From assembly GCF_001911425.1 (NCBI RefSeq), contig NZ_MPPL01000001.1, positions 982,131-1,035,868 on the forward strand: a stretch of DNA of 53,738 nt. The letters run 5' to 3'. This DNA is from Mucilaginibacter polytrichastri. Its GTDB lineage: Bacteria > Bacteroidota > Bacteroidia > Sphingobacteriales > Sphingobacteriaceae. Numbering within the stretch: position 1 is the stretch's first letter; every line of letters begins with the position of its first letter. Position numbers and translations under genes: made by a program. Under the pieces are notes generated by a model. The model was not told the origin of the DNA. It saw only the letters and a program-made list of their open reading frames with translations, and did not search any database. Shown here piece after piece: positions 8,693 to 16,161 of the stretch.

Positions 8693-9586
8693 TTAAGCCG
8701 GCTCTATAAATAACTGCTTATAATGCGGGTATTTGCTTTGTATATCTGCCCGCAATTGTTCTATCGACTTCGTAATATCCTGGCTGCTGATATCCGGCTT
8801 AAAATTCACCTTAATAGCCATAATAACCTCCTCGGGGGCCAGGTAAGAGGAGAGGTGTTTAATCACCTTATTTACAGCCGGGTTGTTTTCTACAATTTGT
8901 ACCACATCCTTTAATTCTTCGGCATTTGGCGTTTCGCCCATCAATAAACTGCGGCTTTCGCGTACCAGTACAATGGCTACGGCAGTAAGCAATAAGCCAA
9001 TAAGGATGGATGCAATACCATCAAAATAAGGGTTATGGAGTAATTGGCCAATAAAAATGCCGGTAAAAGCTATCAGAATACCTATTACGTCGGCAGCATC
9101 TTCAAATAGTACTACAAAAGTTGTGGGGTCTTTACTTTCTTTTACGGCTTGCCAAAAAGGTGTTTTGCCGCGCTGGCGGTTAAACTCTTTCATGGCGGTG
9201 ACGAAAGATATACCATCAAATATAAAAGCAATGCCTAATACCAGGTAGTTCCATATTGGGTTTTTAACCTGTTCGGGATGTAAGAGGTGTTCTATACCCT
9301 CGTAAATAGAAAAGCCGCCACCCATGGCAAAAAACAGCAGCGACACCACAAACGACCAGAAATAAAGCTCTCTGCCATAGCCAAAAGGCCTTTTTTCGTC
9401 GGCTGGTTTCTGGCTTCTGCTGATGCCCAAGAGTAGTAAAACCTCGTTACTGGTATCAACCAGTGAGTGAATCCCTTCTGATACCATAGCCGAACTGCCT
9501 GTAAAAATTGCAGCTGCCAGTTTAACAATGGCAATACCCAGATTAGCTGCTAAAGCTGTATAAATAGGAGTTTTAGATGCGGACAT
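8693..9586 (-). CDS. Cation diffusion facilitator (CDF) family metal transporter
   Basis: CDF proteins export Zn2+ or other divalent cations in exchange for protons. The 297-residue protein has six predicted membrane segments. The intramembrane metal site appears as H40/D44 in SEGIHSLVDTSNE on the second segment and E162/D166 in FEDAADVIG on the fifth. Using E in place of the usual D or H resembles the ZnT9-like (SLC30A9) subgroup, so metal choice should not be assumed. A cytoplasmic C-terminal domain of about 85 residues follows. A -7 element lies 55 bases upstream. It converges with pyrF, separated by a family 2 repeat. Confidence 0.9.
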   Translation of the reverse strand: MSASKTPIYTALAANLGIAIVKLAAAIFTGSSAMVSEGIHSLVDTSNEVLLLLGISRSQKPADEKRPFGYGRELYFWSFVVSLLFFAMGGGFSIYEGIEHLLHPEQVKNPIWNYLVLGIAFIFDGISFVTAMKEFNRQRGKTPFWQAVKESKDPTTFVVLFEDAADVIGILIAFTGIFIGQLLHNPYFDGIASILIGLLLTAVAIVLVRESRSLLMGETPNAEELKDVVQIVENNPAVNKVIKHLSSYLAPEEVIMAIKVNFKPDISSQDITKSIEQLRADIQSKYPHYKQLFIEPA

Positions 9587-9640
9587 GAATTGAATTTTGT
9601 CTGCTCAACAATAAGGGGGTGGTTAAGCGATGATGTTGTA

Positions 9641-9648
9641 CAAATATA
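9641..9648 (-). promoter_or_regulatory. -7 promoter element of the CDF gene
   Basis: Minus-strand TATATTTG matches TAnnTTTG and predicts a leader of about 50 bases. No convincing -33 element is seen. Confidence 0.45.
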
Positions 9649-9737
9649 AAATACTTTAGTTTAGTTGATGGGATATAGTTGATAGATCATGGCTGTTCAA
9701 ATGATTTTTATCTCACTCTTCACCATTCACAACTAAA

Positions 9738-10529
9738 TTACAACCCGGAATAATAGTCATATCCATTTTCGGCCCAATAATCAGGCGGGCGCTGGTTGCT
9801 GAAGTAGAGCGTTCCGATACGCTTGAGATTTTTAATGCCGTATTTAACCGGGATAATAAGTCGCAGCGGGTAACCATGATCTTGTGATAGTGGTTTACCA
9901 TTCAGTTCATAACAAAGCAGCGTTTGCGGGTGCAGTGCGCTGGCCATGTCGATGCCTACATAGTATTTATTGTCGGGGGTGTGTAGCCCTACGTATTCCA
10001 TGGCAGCCTGTTTATCAAGCTGGTAGTGTTTTATAAAATCGCTGAACTTAACACCACCCCAATGCATAATCTGGTCCCAGCCTTCTACACATCTAAAATC
10101 CACTACGTGCTCGGTTTTGGGTAGGGATTTAAGTTCTTCCAGTGTCACTTTTATAGTTTGGCCGGGCGATATGATCACATCTATCCAGTTGTTAATATCG
10201 CTACCCGCTAAACCAATATCTCCATTAACCCTGGGCACTTTAGCAGCAGCAGATAGCGGATACGTTTTAGCCAGATGCCCTGCAGGCAGGGTTTTATTAA
10301 AAACCTGTTCGTTGGCGTTTAGCACACCGCGTAACGTTTGGCGCGCTCCTGCGGTTACGCCTTTAGTTTCAAGCGGCTCATGATACAGATCGCTCCAACC
10401 AAAATAGGCAGCAACTCCTGCTATACCAAAGCCAAAGAAAGATAAAAAAGTACGCCTTTTTATGGATTTCTCACTCACCAATTCGCCTTCGGTAAAGCGC
10501 TGTGGGTTTTCTTTATTTGGCTTTAACAT
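9738..10529 (-). CDS. Sulfite oxidase-like (SUOX/YedY fold) molybdopterin oxidoreductase
   Basis: The 263-residue protein carries the oxidoreductase molybdopterin-binding domain of the sulfite oxidase superfamily. The molybdenum-ligating cysteine is C147 in VDFRCVEGWD, followed by HWGGVKF. The N-terminus has a twin-arginine-like sequence (KRRTFLSFFGFG, residues 24-35) and one hydrophobic segment, so a folded, cofactor-loaded protein is probably exported by Tat and held at the periplasmic face. No dimerisation domain follows, as in YedY rather than true sulfite oxidases. Its start overlaps the end of the upstream cytochrome b gene by 17 bases, indicating a two-subunit complex. The natural substrate cannot be read from sequence. 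Confidence 0.88.
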   Translation of the reverse strand: MLKPNKENPQRFTEGELVSEKSIKRRTFLSFFGFGIAGVAAYFGWSDLYHEPLETKGVTAGARQTLRGVLNANEQVFNKTLPAGHLAKTYPLSAAAKVPRVNGDIGLAGSDINNWIDVIISPGQTIKVTLEELKSLPKTEHVVDFRCVEGWDQIMHWGGVKFSDFIKHYQLDKQAAMEYVGLHTPDNKYYVGIDMASALHPQTLLCYELNGKPLSQDHGYPLRLIIPVKYGIKNLKRIGTLYFSNQRPPDYWAENGYDYYSGL

Positions 10530-11229
10530 CTTTAATTGGGGTTATAGGAGCATGGGGCATCTGTGGCTTAGCAGGTTTTTCTGCCTTAATTTCAAAGCCG
10601 GTTACAATGGCCCTAAAGTTATTCCACCCGGCAATAATTACCTGCAAAATATGGAGCACAAAAAATAAGCAATAGCCTATAGTTAATGTAAAATGAATTA
10701 GCCGGGCGGTGTGGTATCCGCCGCATAAAAACACCAGCCAGTTAAACTGGGCGGGTTTATAGATAGACAGGCCTGTAATTAACGACCCTATCCCCATAAT
10801 GATAATACCCGTGTAGGCGATGCGCTGTGCCGCATTATATTTCAATTGTTCGGGAGCCGATTTACGAATATGCAGATCGTGCAGTACTACTAACCAGGCT
10901 TCGCGCCACGATTTCTTTTCGGGCAGCAGATATCGCCATTCGCCCGATATGAAGGTGTAGAGCACGTATATTAACCCATTAAGTGCAAACAACCACATAA
11001 ATAAAAAGTGAAAGGCCATACCTTCAGATAGGCGATGCACGATGTTCAGTTTATGGTAAAACCATTCGGGGAAAAATTTGAATGCCGTTACGCCAAATAA
11101 TTTAATGGCATAAGGATCATAAGCCCAGTAGATCAATAAGCCACTCCAGATCATGATGGCCAGCAATGGAAAATTGATCCAGTGGAACCAGCGGATAGCC
11201 AGGGGGTGCTTATTGATAATGCGCTTCAT
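10513..11229 (-). CDS. Membrane cytochrome b subunit, partner of the molybdopterin enzyme
   Basis: This 238-residue integral membrane protein belongs to the bacterial cytochrome b561/thiosulfate-reductase b family. It has about five membrane segments. Candidate haem-ligand histidines lie in WFHW (H16), in segment 65-74 (H65, H74) and in segments 179-193 (H179, H193). It should pass electrons between the quinone pool and the periplasmic molybdoenzyme whose gene overlaps its 3' end, a role like YedZ or MsrQ but with a different fold family. The bases just upstream hold four TACGT words. A terminator separates it from the preceding gene. Confidence 0.85.
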   Translation of the reverse strand: MKRIINKHPLAIRWFHWINFPLLAIMIWSGLLIYWAYDPYAIKLFGVTAFKFFPEWFYHKLNIVHRLSEGMAFHFLFMWLFALNGLIYVLYTFISGEWRYLLPEKKSWREAWLVVLHDLHIRKSAPEQLKYNAAQRIAYTGIIIMGIGSLITGLSIYKPAQFNWLVFLCGGYHTARLIHFTLTIGYCLFFVLHILQVIIAGWNNFRAIVTGFEIKAEKPAKPQMPHAPITPIKDVKAK

Positions 11230-11278
11230 TTTTTACGTGGTACGTAATACGTTTTTAATGATATACGTAAAGCTAACT

Positions 11279-11314
11279 AAAAAGGGTGTTATGCAATTGC
11301 ATAACACCCTTTTT
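11279..11314 (-). terminator. Intrinsic terminator of the split-barrel gene
   Basis: A perfect palindrome (AAAGGGTGTTATGCAA and its complement) forms an 18-bp stem when the flanking A/T bases are included. It ends in a T run on both strands; it lies 24 bases past the stop of the minus-strand gene at 11338. Confidence 0.8.
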
Positions 11315-11337
11315 ATTGGATTTAAAAATGTTTAATG

Positions 11338-11874
11338 CTATACGGTCAACTGGCCTTCTATAGAATCATCAAGTGTTTTACCTAAAATGGCACCAATAGC
11401 TTGTTTTGCAAAAGCTACTACAGCACCATGCTTGTTATCCCAGTAATAACCTTCTGATGGTTCTACCTTTACCACGCTAATACGTGGGTCATCTTCGCCT
11501 TCGGTAAACCAAGTTTTTAGTATGGGCTCCCAAAGTTCTTTGATTTTTTCTTTATCCTGGCTAATTTCGGCAATACCATAAATATTCAGAAAACCGGCGT
11601 ATTTTGATTCCTGAAACAACAGGTGTACAAAAGGATCTGTACTTATTTCAGCATTCTTGTGGCTGTCGTTAGCACTCAGGAACCAGAAGTTACCTTCATC
11701 GTCAATTTTTTGGATTGACATTGGCCTAACCGATAAAGGAATTCCCGTTTTTATATTGGTGATAAAAAAACAAGACTCTGCACTTTCTGCAAGTTCTTTG
11801 ATTTTTTTATTAGCGTCTTCGCCTTCCAGATTCTTAAAGTTATCCTCGGGCTGGTTTTGATTAATACTGTCCAT
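11338..11874 (-). CDS. Pyridoxamine 5'-phosphate oxidase-like FMN-binding split-barrel protein
   Basis: The 178-residue soluble protein matches the general stress protein 26 group of the PNPOx-like split-barrel superfamily. The hallmark beta strands are visible: SCFFITNIKTGIPLSVRPMS near 34-53, NFWFLSANDSHK, and VHLLFQESKYAGFLNIYGIAEI. These proteins bind flavin or related cofactors; most are not real pyridoxamine phosphate oxidases. The C-terminal part (YYWDNKHGAVVAFAKQAIGAILGK) is typical of the stress-protein group. It is probably monocistronic, with a strong terminator behind it. A role in oxidative or general stress is inferred from the family only. Confidence 0.82.
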   Translation of the reverse strand: MDSINQNQPEDNFKNLEGEDANKKIKELAESAESCFFITNIKTGIPLSVRPMSIQKIDDEGNFWFLSANDSHKNAEISTDPFVHLLFQESKYAGFLNIYGIAEISQDKEKIKELWEPILKTWFTEGEDDPRISVVKVEPSEGYYWDNKHGAVVAFAKQAIGAILGKTLDDSIEGQLTV

Positions 11875-11979
11875 AATATTGTTTATCTCGGTAAATGATA
11901 TACAACCATAACCAAGTAAAAACTATATTGTGTGGAAATAAAATTAATTATTTTGAAATAAATAGTTCGAAGGATGAAA

Positions 11980-13362
11980 TTACACCGCAATGGCCTCTGC
12001 GCCAAATACTACTTTTTTATGCGGGTAGCGTTCGGCGTAATTAATCACCAGGTTGCGGATATAATCGTTACCCGGGTAGGGGGTTAAAGTGTTTTTTAGC
12101 TGATGAATATTATCGGCATCAAAGTAATGCGAAACATAACCCATGCCATAAAAACGGCCGTCTTCTATCAGTATACAGCTATGCTCATCATCTGTTCTGC
12201 CGGCATCGCGTATAGCAAAAGTAGGCAGGGTTTGTTTAAGTTCTGCTATGGCAGCAGCCACTTTGTTATTGTAATCATCTGCGGTTTCATGGCCTTCGCA
12301 GGCGCATTGTAAACCATTGGTGCCCATGCAGGGCTCGTCATTCTTCTGAATAAAGCACAGCTTAGGGCAAAGGCCGAATTGCTCTATCAGGTTCAATAAT
12401 AGATTTCGACCTTCTACCATCGAACCGCAGGTATGTACCGGGGCGCTGTATTTGCGGCGTTTATCAACCGCTATGCGGATATAGCCTCGCTGGTCTTCAT
12501 AAGTATACAAACCGAAGGCAAAGTCCAGACTTTTTTGCGACCGGTTATAAGCCGGCCAAAGGCGTTTAATTTCAATGGTTTCATGGATAAAGGCCATCAG
12601 TTCGTTACCACATTCCTGGTGGGTAATGCGGTGGATATTACGCATAAACTCCTGCCGCTGATGGCCGGGGTTATTACCTGTAAAGTGGCTGCAAACCCGT
12701 TTTTTGATGTTTACGGCCTTGCCAACATAAATTACTTTGCCTTTATGGTCGTGAAAATAATAGACACCAGCGGTTGAAGGCAAGCGGTCGATGTCGCTTT
12801 TAGGCAGATTGGCAGGTAATACCTGCTCTTTCGATTTTTGCTTAAGGGCCAGTGCAATGTGCTTCTCCTTATCGCTTTGCAACAATATGCCGAATAGGGC
12901 AGATGTAGCCTCGGCATCACCCGCAGCACGGTGGCGGGCTGCATTAGGGATACTCAGGTGCATGCAAACCTTGCCCAGGCTGTAAGAAGGCAACCCGGGA
13001 ATAATTTTGCGGCTCAGCCTTACGGTACACAGCTTGTTACATTGCAAATCGTACCCGGCAGAGGCTAAGTGATGTTTCAGGAAAGAGTAATCGAAATTGA
13101 CGTTATGTGCAACGAAGATTTTATCATGCACCAGCTCGAAGATCTCGTGCGCTACCTTTTTAAAGTAAGGCGCATTTTCTACCATCTCATTGGTGATGCC
13201 CGTAAGCGCGCTAATATAGATCGGGATCTCCCGGCCGGGGTTAACCAGTGTTTGGTAGCGTTTAACCACCTTTTCGCCATCGTGTATGCAAATGGCAACT
13301 TCGGTAATGCCATTTGCGCTCGCATGCCCCCCCGTGGTCTCTATATCAACTATTGCATACAT
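11980..13362 (-). CDS. DEDDh exonuclease (DnaQ-like) fused to a UvrC-type GIY-YIG endonuclease domain
   Basis: Residues 1-165 form a DnaQ/epsilon-type 3'-5' exonuclease with all DEDDh residues: D6 and E8 in VDIETTG, D91 in HNVNFDYSF, H144 and D149 in HRAAGD. Residues 195-290 form a GIY-YIG nuclease domain (GVYYFHDHKGKVIYVGKA) like the N-terminal half of UvrC or Cho. The last ~170 residues include a Cys-rich patch (FGLCPKLCF...CMGTNGLQCACEGH). The fusion suggests one enzyme that nicks and then trims DNA, probably in repair. A -7 element lies 19 bases upstream. Fusions of this kind occur in several Bacteroidota and actinobacteria, but their in vivo role is poorly defined. Confidence 0.92.
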   Translation of the reverse strand: MYAIVDIETTGGHASANGITEVAICIHDGEKVVKRYQTLVNPGREIPIYISALTGITNEMVENAPYFKKVAHEIFELVHDKIFVAHNVNFDYSFLKHHLASAGYDLQCNKLCTVRLSRKIIPGLPSYSLGKVCMHLSIPNAARHRAAGDAEATSALFGILLQSDKEKHIALALKQKSKEQVLPANLPKSDIDRLPSTAGVYYFHDHKGKVIYVGKAVNIKKRVCSHFTGNNPGHQRQEFMRNIHRITHQECGNELMAFIHETIEIKRLWPAYNRSQKSLDFAFGLYTYEDQRGYIRIAVDKRRKYSAPVHTCGSMVEGRNLLLNLIEQFGLCPKLCFIQKNDEPCMGTNGLQCACEGHETADDYNNKVAAAIAELKQTLPTFAIRDAGRTDDEHSCILIEDGRFYGMGYVSHYFDADNIHQLKNTLTPYPGNDYIRNLVINYAERYPHKKVVFGAEAIAV

Positions 13363-13381
13363 CTTTTATTCCCCTTGTATA

Positions 13382-13389
13382 CAAATGTA
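13382..13389 (-). promoter_or_regulatory. -7 promoter element of the exonuclease/GIY-YIG gene
   Basis: Minus-strand TACATTTG matches TAnnTTTG and predicts a leader of about 13 bases. Confidence 0.5.
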
Positions 13390-13600
13390 AGGTATTTGCT
13401 AATAATTTTAGTGAAAATATTTAATTTGTTGACGCAGTAATTTTGCGATTTATCAATTGGGTTGTAATGAAATTTAGATATTGAAAAGCATTGTTAGTGC
13501 TACTATTAACGTTTGTTCCCGTGTTGCGCTTATACTGCACAGGCATTAGGCGCGTGGCCGGTATCCGCTTCACCCGGGTTTAGGGTGATTGGCTTTCTCC

Positions 13601-13700
13601 GCCCGTCATGCCGAACTTGTTTCGGCATCCCACAGGACAGGTCTTAAACTTTTTATTTCGTATACTTAGCAAGTGGGGTGCCGAAACAAGCATGACGGGC
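13601..13700 (+). repeat. Palindromic intergenic repeat, family 1, copy A
   Basis: The outer arms begin GCCCGTCATG and end CATGACGGGC. The left arm continues CCGAACTTGTTTCGGCATCC, while the right arm lacks one CCGAA block. Between them lie the family's asymmetric boxes CACAGGACAGGTCTTA and CTTAGCAAGTGGG, which define the plus orientation. Confidence 0.85.
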
Positions 13701-13791
13701 GGTATCAAAAATAAATCCTACCCAAGGCAACCTATCTGTAACCCTTGCAGTAATATCAATAAAAAGAATATTACTAAAACCACAATTACAG

Positions 13792-14334
13792 ATGAAAAGA
13801 CTTACAAAACTAATAGCCGTAGTGTTTGCAGCCGCAGCTTTATTTATTACAACCCAGGTAAAGGCGCAAACTACCCCTGCTAATGCTTTTACTTTTAGTT
13901 TGGGTGCAGCAGTAGGCGTGCCTACAGGGAATGCACATAACTATTCCACATTTAACTTGGGCGGTACGGGCCGTTTACAATATGGTATCACCAATAACTT
14001 CGCGGTTTTGTTTGAAACCGGTGGCGATCACTTTTTTAGCAAAAAAATTCCGGGTACCGATGTTAGATATGGTAGTTATGGTGTAATACCGCTTAAAGCA
14101 GGTGTTAAGGGCTTCATCGCACCACATATTTATCTTGCAGGCGAAGCTGGTGCAGGTTTCGAGGTATTAGAGCACGGCTTGTTTAAAGACGGACAAACCA
14201 AGCTGATCCTGGCGCCATCTGCAGGTTGGGCTAATCAGCATTGGGATGTTGGTGTACGTTACGATAGCTTCTCTGGCGACAAGAACAATTATGGTACTGT
14301 TGGCTTGAGAGTAGCGTACGGGTTTCAATTGTAA
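13792..14334 (+). CDS. Outer-membrane beta-barrel protein
   Basis: A signal peptide of about 25 residues (basic MKR, hydrophobic core, cleavage after VKA) precedes about 155 residues of alternating hydrophobic strands rich in Gly and aromatic residues. The chain ends in RVAYGFQL, close to the terminal aromatic signal used for outer-membrane insertion. The length suits an eight-stranded barrel of the OmpA/porin-like outer-membrane beta-barrel group. Nothing indicates a specific ligand. It is a single gene between two copies of the family 1 palindromic repeat, one upstream and one 12 bases past its stop. Confidence 0.8.
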   Translation: MKRLTKLIAVVFAAAALFITTQVKAQTTPANAFTFSLGAAVGVPTGNAHNYSTFNLGGTGRLQYGITNNFAVLFETGGDHFFSKKIPGTDVRYGSYGVIPLKAGVKGFIAPHIYLAGEAGAGFEVLEHGLFKDGQTKLILAPSAGWANQHWDVGVRYDSFSGDKNNYGTVGLRVAYGFQL

Positions 14335-14346
14335 ATAAAAACTAAA

Positions 14347-14446
14347 CCGTCTTGCTGAACTTGTTTCAGCATCCCACAGGACAAGTAGCAAACCTATATG
14401 GTTTACACTTAGCAAATGGGATGCTGAAACAAGTTCAGCATGACGG
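14347..14446 (+). repeat. Palindromic intergenic repeat, family 1, copy B
   Basis: The arms TTGCTGAACTTGTTTCAGCA and TGCTGAAACAAGTTCAGCAT enclose the boxes CACAGGACAAGT and CTTAGCAAATGGG in plus orientation. It lies between two convergent genes, so it may also stop transcription from both sides. Relative to copy A, the arms carry paired changes (CGG/CCG to CAG/CTG) that keep the stem. Confidence 0.85.
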
Positions 14447-14474
14447 ATTGTTTAGTTCATATTTATACTATTTC

Positions 14475-15878
14475 TTACCCTTTTAATCCTTCAATCTCTT
14501 TCAATGTCTTGGGCAGGTACTTGCCCAGCAAATGGCTGCCGGTATCGGTAATTAAAAAATTATCTTCAATACGGATGCCGCCGAAATCACGATAGGTGTT
14601 TAATACATCGTAATTAATAAAGTCCTGGTATTTTTTCTCTGCCTGCCAGCGGTCTATCAGTTCGGGGATGATATAGATGCCGGGTTCAACAGTAACTACA
14701 AACCCTTTTTCCAGCTCACGGCCCAGGCGAAGGGATTTAAGTCCGAAGGTTTTGGTTTCTTTTAGTAGGGTATCGGTATAGCCTACATATTGTTCGCCCA
14801 GATCCTCCATATCATGGGTATCCATGCCCAGCATGTGGCCTAAGCCGCATTGAAAAAACATGGTATGTGCGCCTGCAGCCACAATTTCGGCAGGGTCGCC
14901 TTTCATCAGGTTTACCTGCACCAGGCCTTCGGCCAGTTTTTCGCAAGCAGCCAGGTGAATGTCTTTATACCTTACACCTGGTTTAAGCATGCTAATGGCA
15001 TGATCCATAGAAGCCAATACTACTTCATACAACTCTTTTTGCCTGCTGGTAAAACTGCGCCCAACCGGGAACGTGCGGGTAAGGTCTCCGCCGTAATACA
15101 TGCTATTTTCTGCACCGATATCGCAAAGCACCATGCGGCCTTCCTGTAAGGTATTGCCGTAGTAATGGGTATGCAGGGTTTGGCCGTGGGTAGTAATAAT
15201 GGCAGGGTAACCCAAACGCGAATTATTGGCAATAGCAACTTCATGCGCTTTAGCCACCAACTCATACTCTTTAATACCCGGAATGGTATGTTTAATAACG
15301 GCCAATTGCATATCCACACTGATAGAAACCGCTTTTTCAAGCTCAGCTACTTCAAGGTCCGACTTGATAAGCCTTTGGGCAATAACAGCCTTAACTAATT
15401 TTAAGGATATCCGGTCTGCTACATCATTCAGGCTGGTGTTAAACCATGCTGCCAGTTTGATCTTGTTTTCGGGACGATAGGGCGGTAAAATATGTATTTG
15501 CCTGCCGGCAGCCAGTGCTTTGTGTACGTAAAGTAATACCTGGCCGTATGGGTTTGTTTTAGTAACGCCAACCTGCGCTGCCATTTCACTTACAGAAGGC
15601 AGGGTGCCTGTCCAAACAATGTCATCGATGGTTAACTCGTTGCCAAAAATTACCTCTTCGCCGGTTGCTGTATCAATAATAGCGGCAAGTGTGGGTAAGC
15701 TTAACCCGAAATAGTAAAGGAAGCTGCTATCCTGCCTAAAAGGGTAACAGTTATCTTTGTAGTTCATGCTGCTATCCTCGTTGCCCAGTAACAGGATGAG
15801 CCCGTCGTTACCGATAGCGTTCTTTAATATATCTCTGCGGTTTGTGTAAACCTGTTTGTTAAATAGGTGAAGCTCCAT
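14475..15878 (-). CDS. pepP: Xaa-Pro aminopeptidase (aminopeptidase P, M24 family)
   Basis: This 467-residue dimetal peptidase removes an N-terminal residue that precedes proline. Residues 1-165 are the aminopeptidase P N-terminal domain (RRDILKNAIGNDGLILLLGN, FLYYFGLSLP). The pita-bread catalytic domain follows with its five metal ligands in CDIGAE, GGDLTRTFP, LGHMLGMDTHD, TVEPGIYI and IRIEDNFL. No signal peptide is present, so it is cytoplasmic. The ATG at 15878 sits only four bases after a TATATTTG element, so the transcript is probably nearly leaderless. It converges with the beta-barrel gene. Confidence 0.95.
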   Translation of the reverse strand: MELHLFNKQVYTNRRDILKNAIGNDGLILLLGNEDSSMNYKDNCYPFRQDSSFLYYFGLSLPTLAAIIDTATGEEVIFGNELTIDDIVWTGTLPSVSEMAAQVGVTKTNPYGQVLLYVHKALAAGRQIHILPPYRPENKIKLAAWFNTSLNDVADRISLKLVKAVIAQRLIKSDLEVAELEKAVSISVDMQLAVIKHTIPGIKEYELVAKAHEVAIANNSRLGYPAIITTHGQTLHTHYYGNTLQEGRMVLCDIGAENSMYYGGDLTRTFPVGRSFTSRQKELYEVVLASMDHAISMLKPGVRYKDIHLAACEKLAEGLVQVNLMKGDPAEIVAAGAHTMFFQCGLGHMLGMDTHDMEDLGEQYVGYTDTLLKETKTFGLKSLRLGRELEKGFVVTVEPGIYIIPELIDRWQAEKKYQDFINYDVLNTYRDFGGIRIEDNFLITDTGSHLLGKYLPKTLKEIEGLKG

Positions 15879-15882
15879 GTTG

Positions 15883-15890
15883 CAAATATA
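15883..15890 (-). promoter_or_regulatory. -7 promoter element of pepP, next to the start codon
   Basis: Minus-strand TATATTTG ends four bases before the pepP ATG. With the usual distance from -7 element to start site, transcription would begin at or within a few bases of the start codon. Confidence 0.5.
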
Positions 15891-15971
15891 TTAGTAGTGG
15901 CGGGATGATAGGGAACTTAAATTGACTGATTTATATCATTTATTGACCAGGTGATTGGTGCTAGAACATTA

Positions 15972-16091
15972 CCGCCTGTCGTGCCGAACTTGTTTCGGTA
16001 TCCCACATGCTTGGTATTTCGTTAATGTTTATCTATTCTACAAGGCGCAGACTTGTCCTATGGGATGCCGAAACAAGTTCGGCACGACGGG
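15972..16091 (-). repeat. Palindromic intergenic repeat, family 1, copy C (inverted)
   Basis: The arms GTGCCGAACTTGTTTCGG and CCGAAACAAGTTCGGCAC enclose a longer centre. The family boxes occur in reverse orientation (TTGTCCTATGGGATGCC on the plus strand). It lies between pepP and yidC, directly beside the yidC terminator. Confidence 0.85.
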
Positions 16092-16101
16092 AGTATAACT
16101 A

Positions 16102-16133
16102 AAAGAGCCTCCAGATATAATCTGAAGGCTCTT
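16102..16133 (-). terminator. Intrinsic terminator of pyrG-yidC
   Basis: A hairpin with AAAGAGCCTCCAGAT against ATCTGAAGGCTCTTT (one mismatch) and a three-base loop lies 29 bases past the yidC stop. On the minus strand it ends in CTCTTTT. Confidence 0.75.
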
Positions 16134-16161
16134 TATATTTTAGCAGAACTCAATCAACCAA

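Larger units (their letters stand above)
13363..13791. other. 429-bp divergent intergenic region
   Basis: This gap separates two divergent genes. It contains the -7 element of the minus-strand gene and one full copy of the family 1 palindromic repeat (13601-13700). The rest, including 13440-13600, shows no gene, RNA structure or further repeat that I can recognise. Confidence 0.6.
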
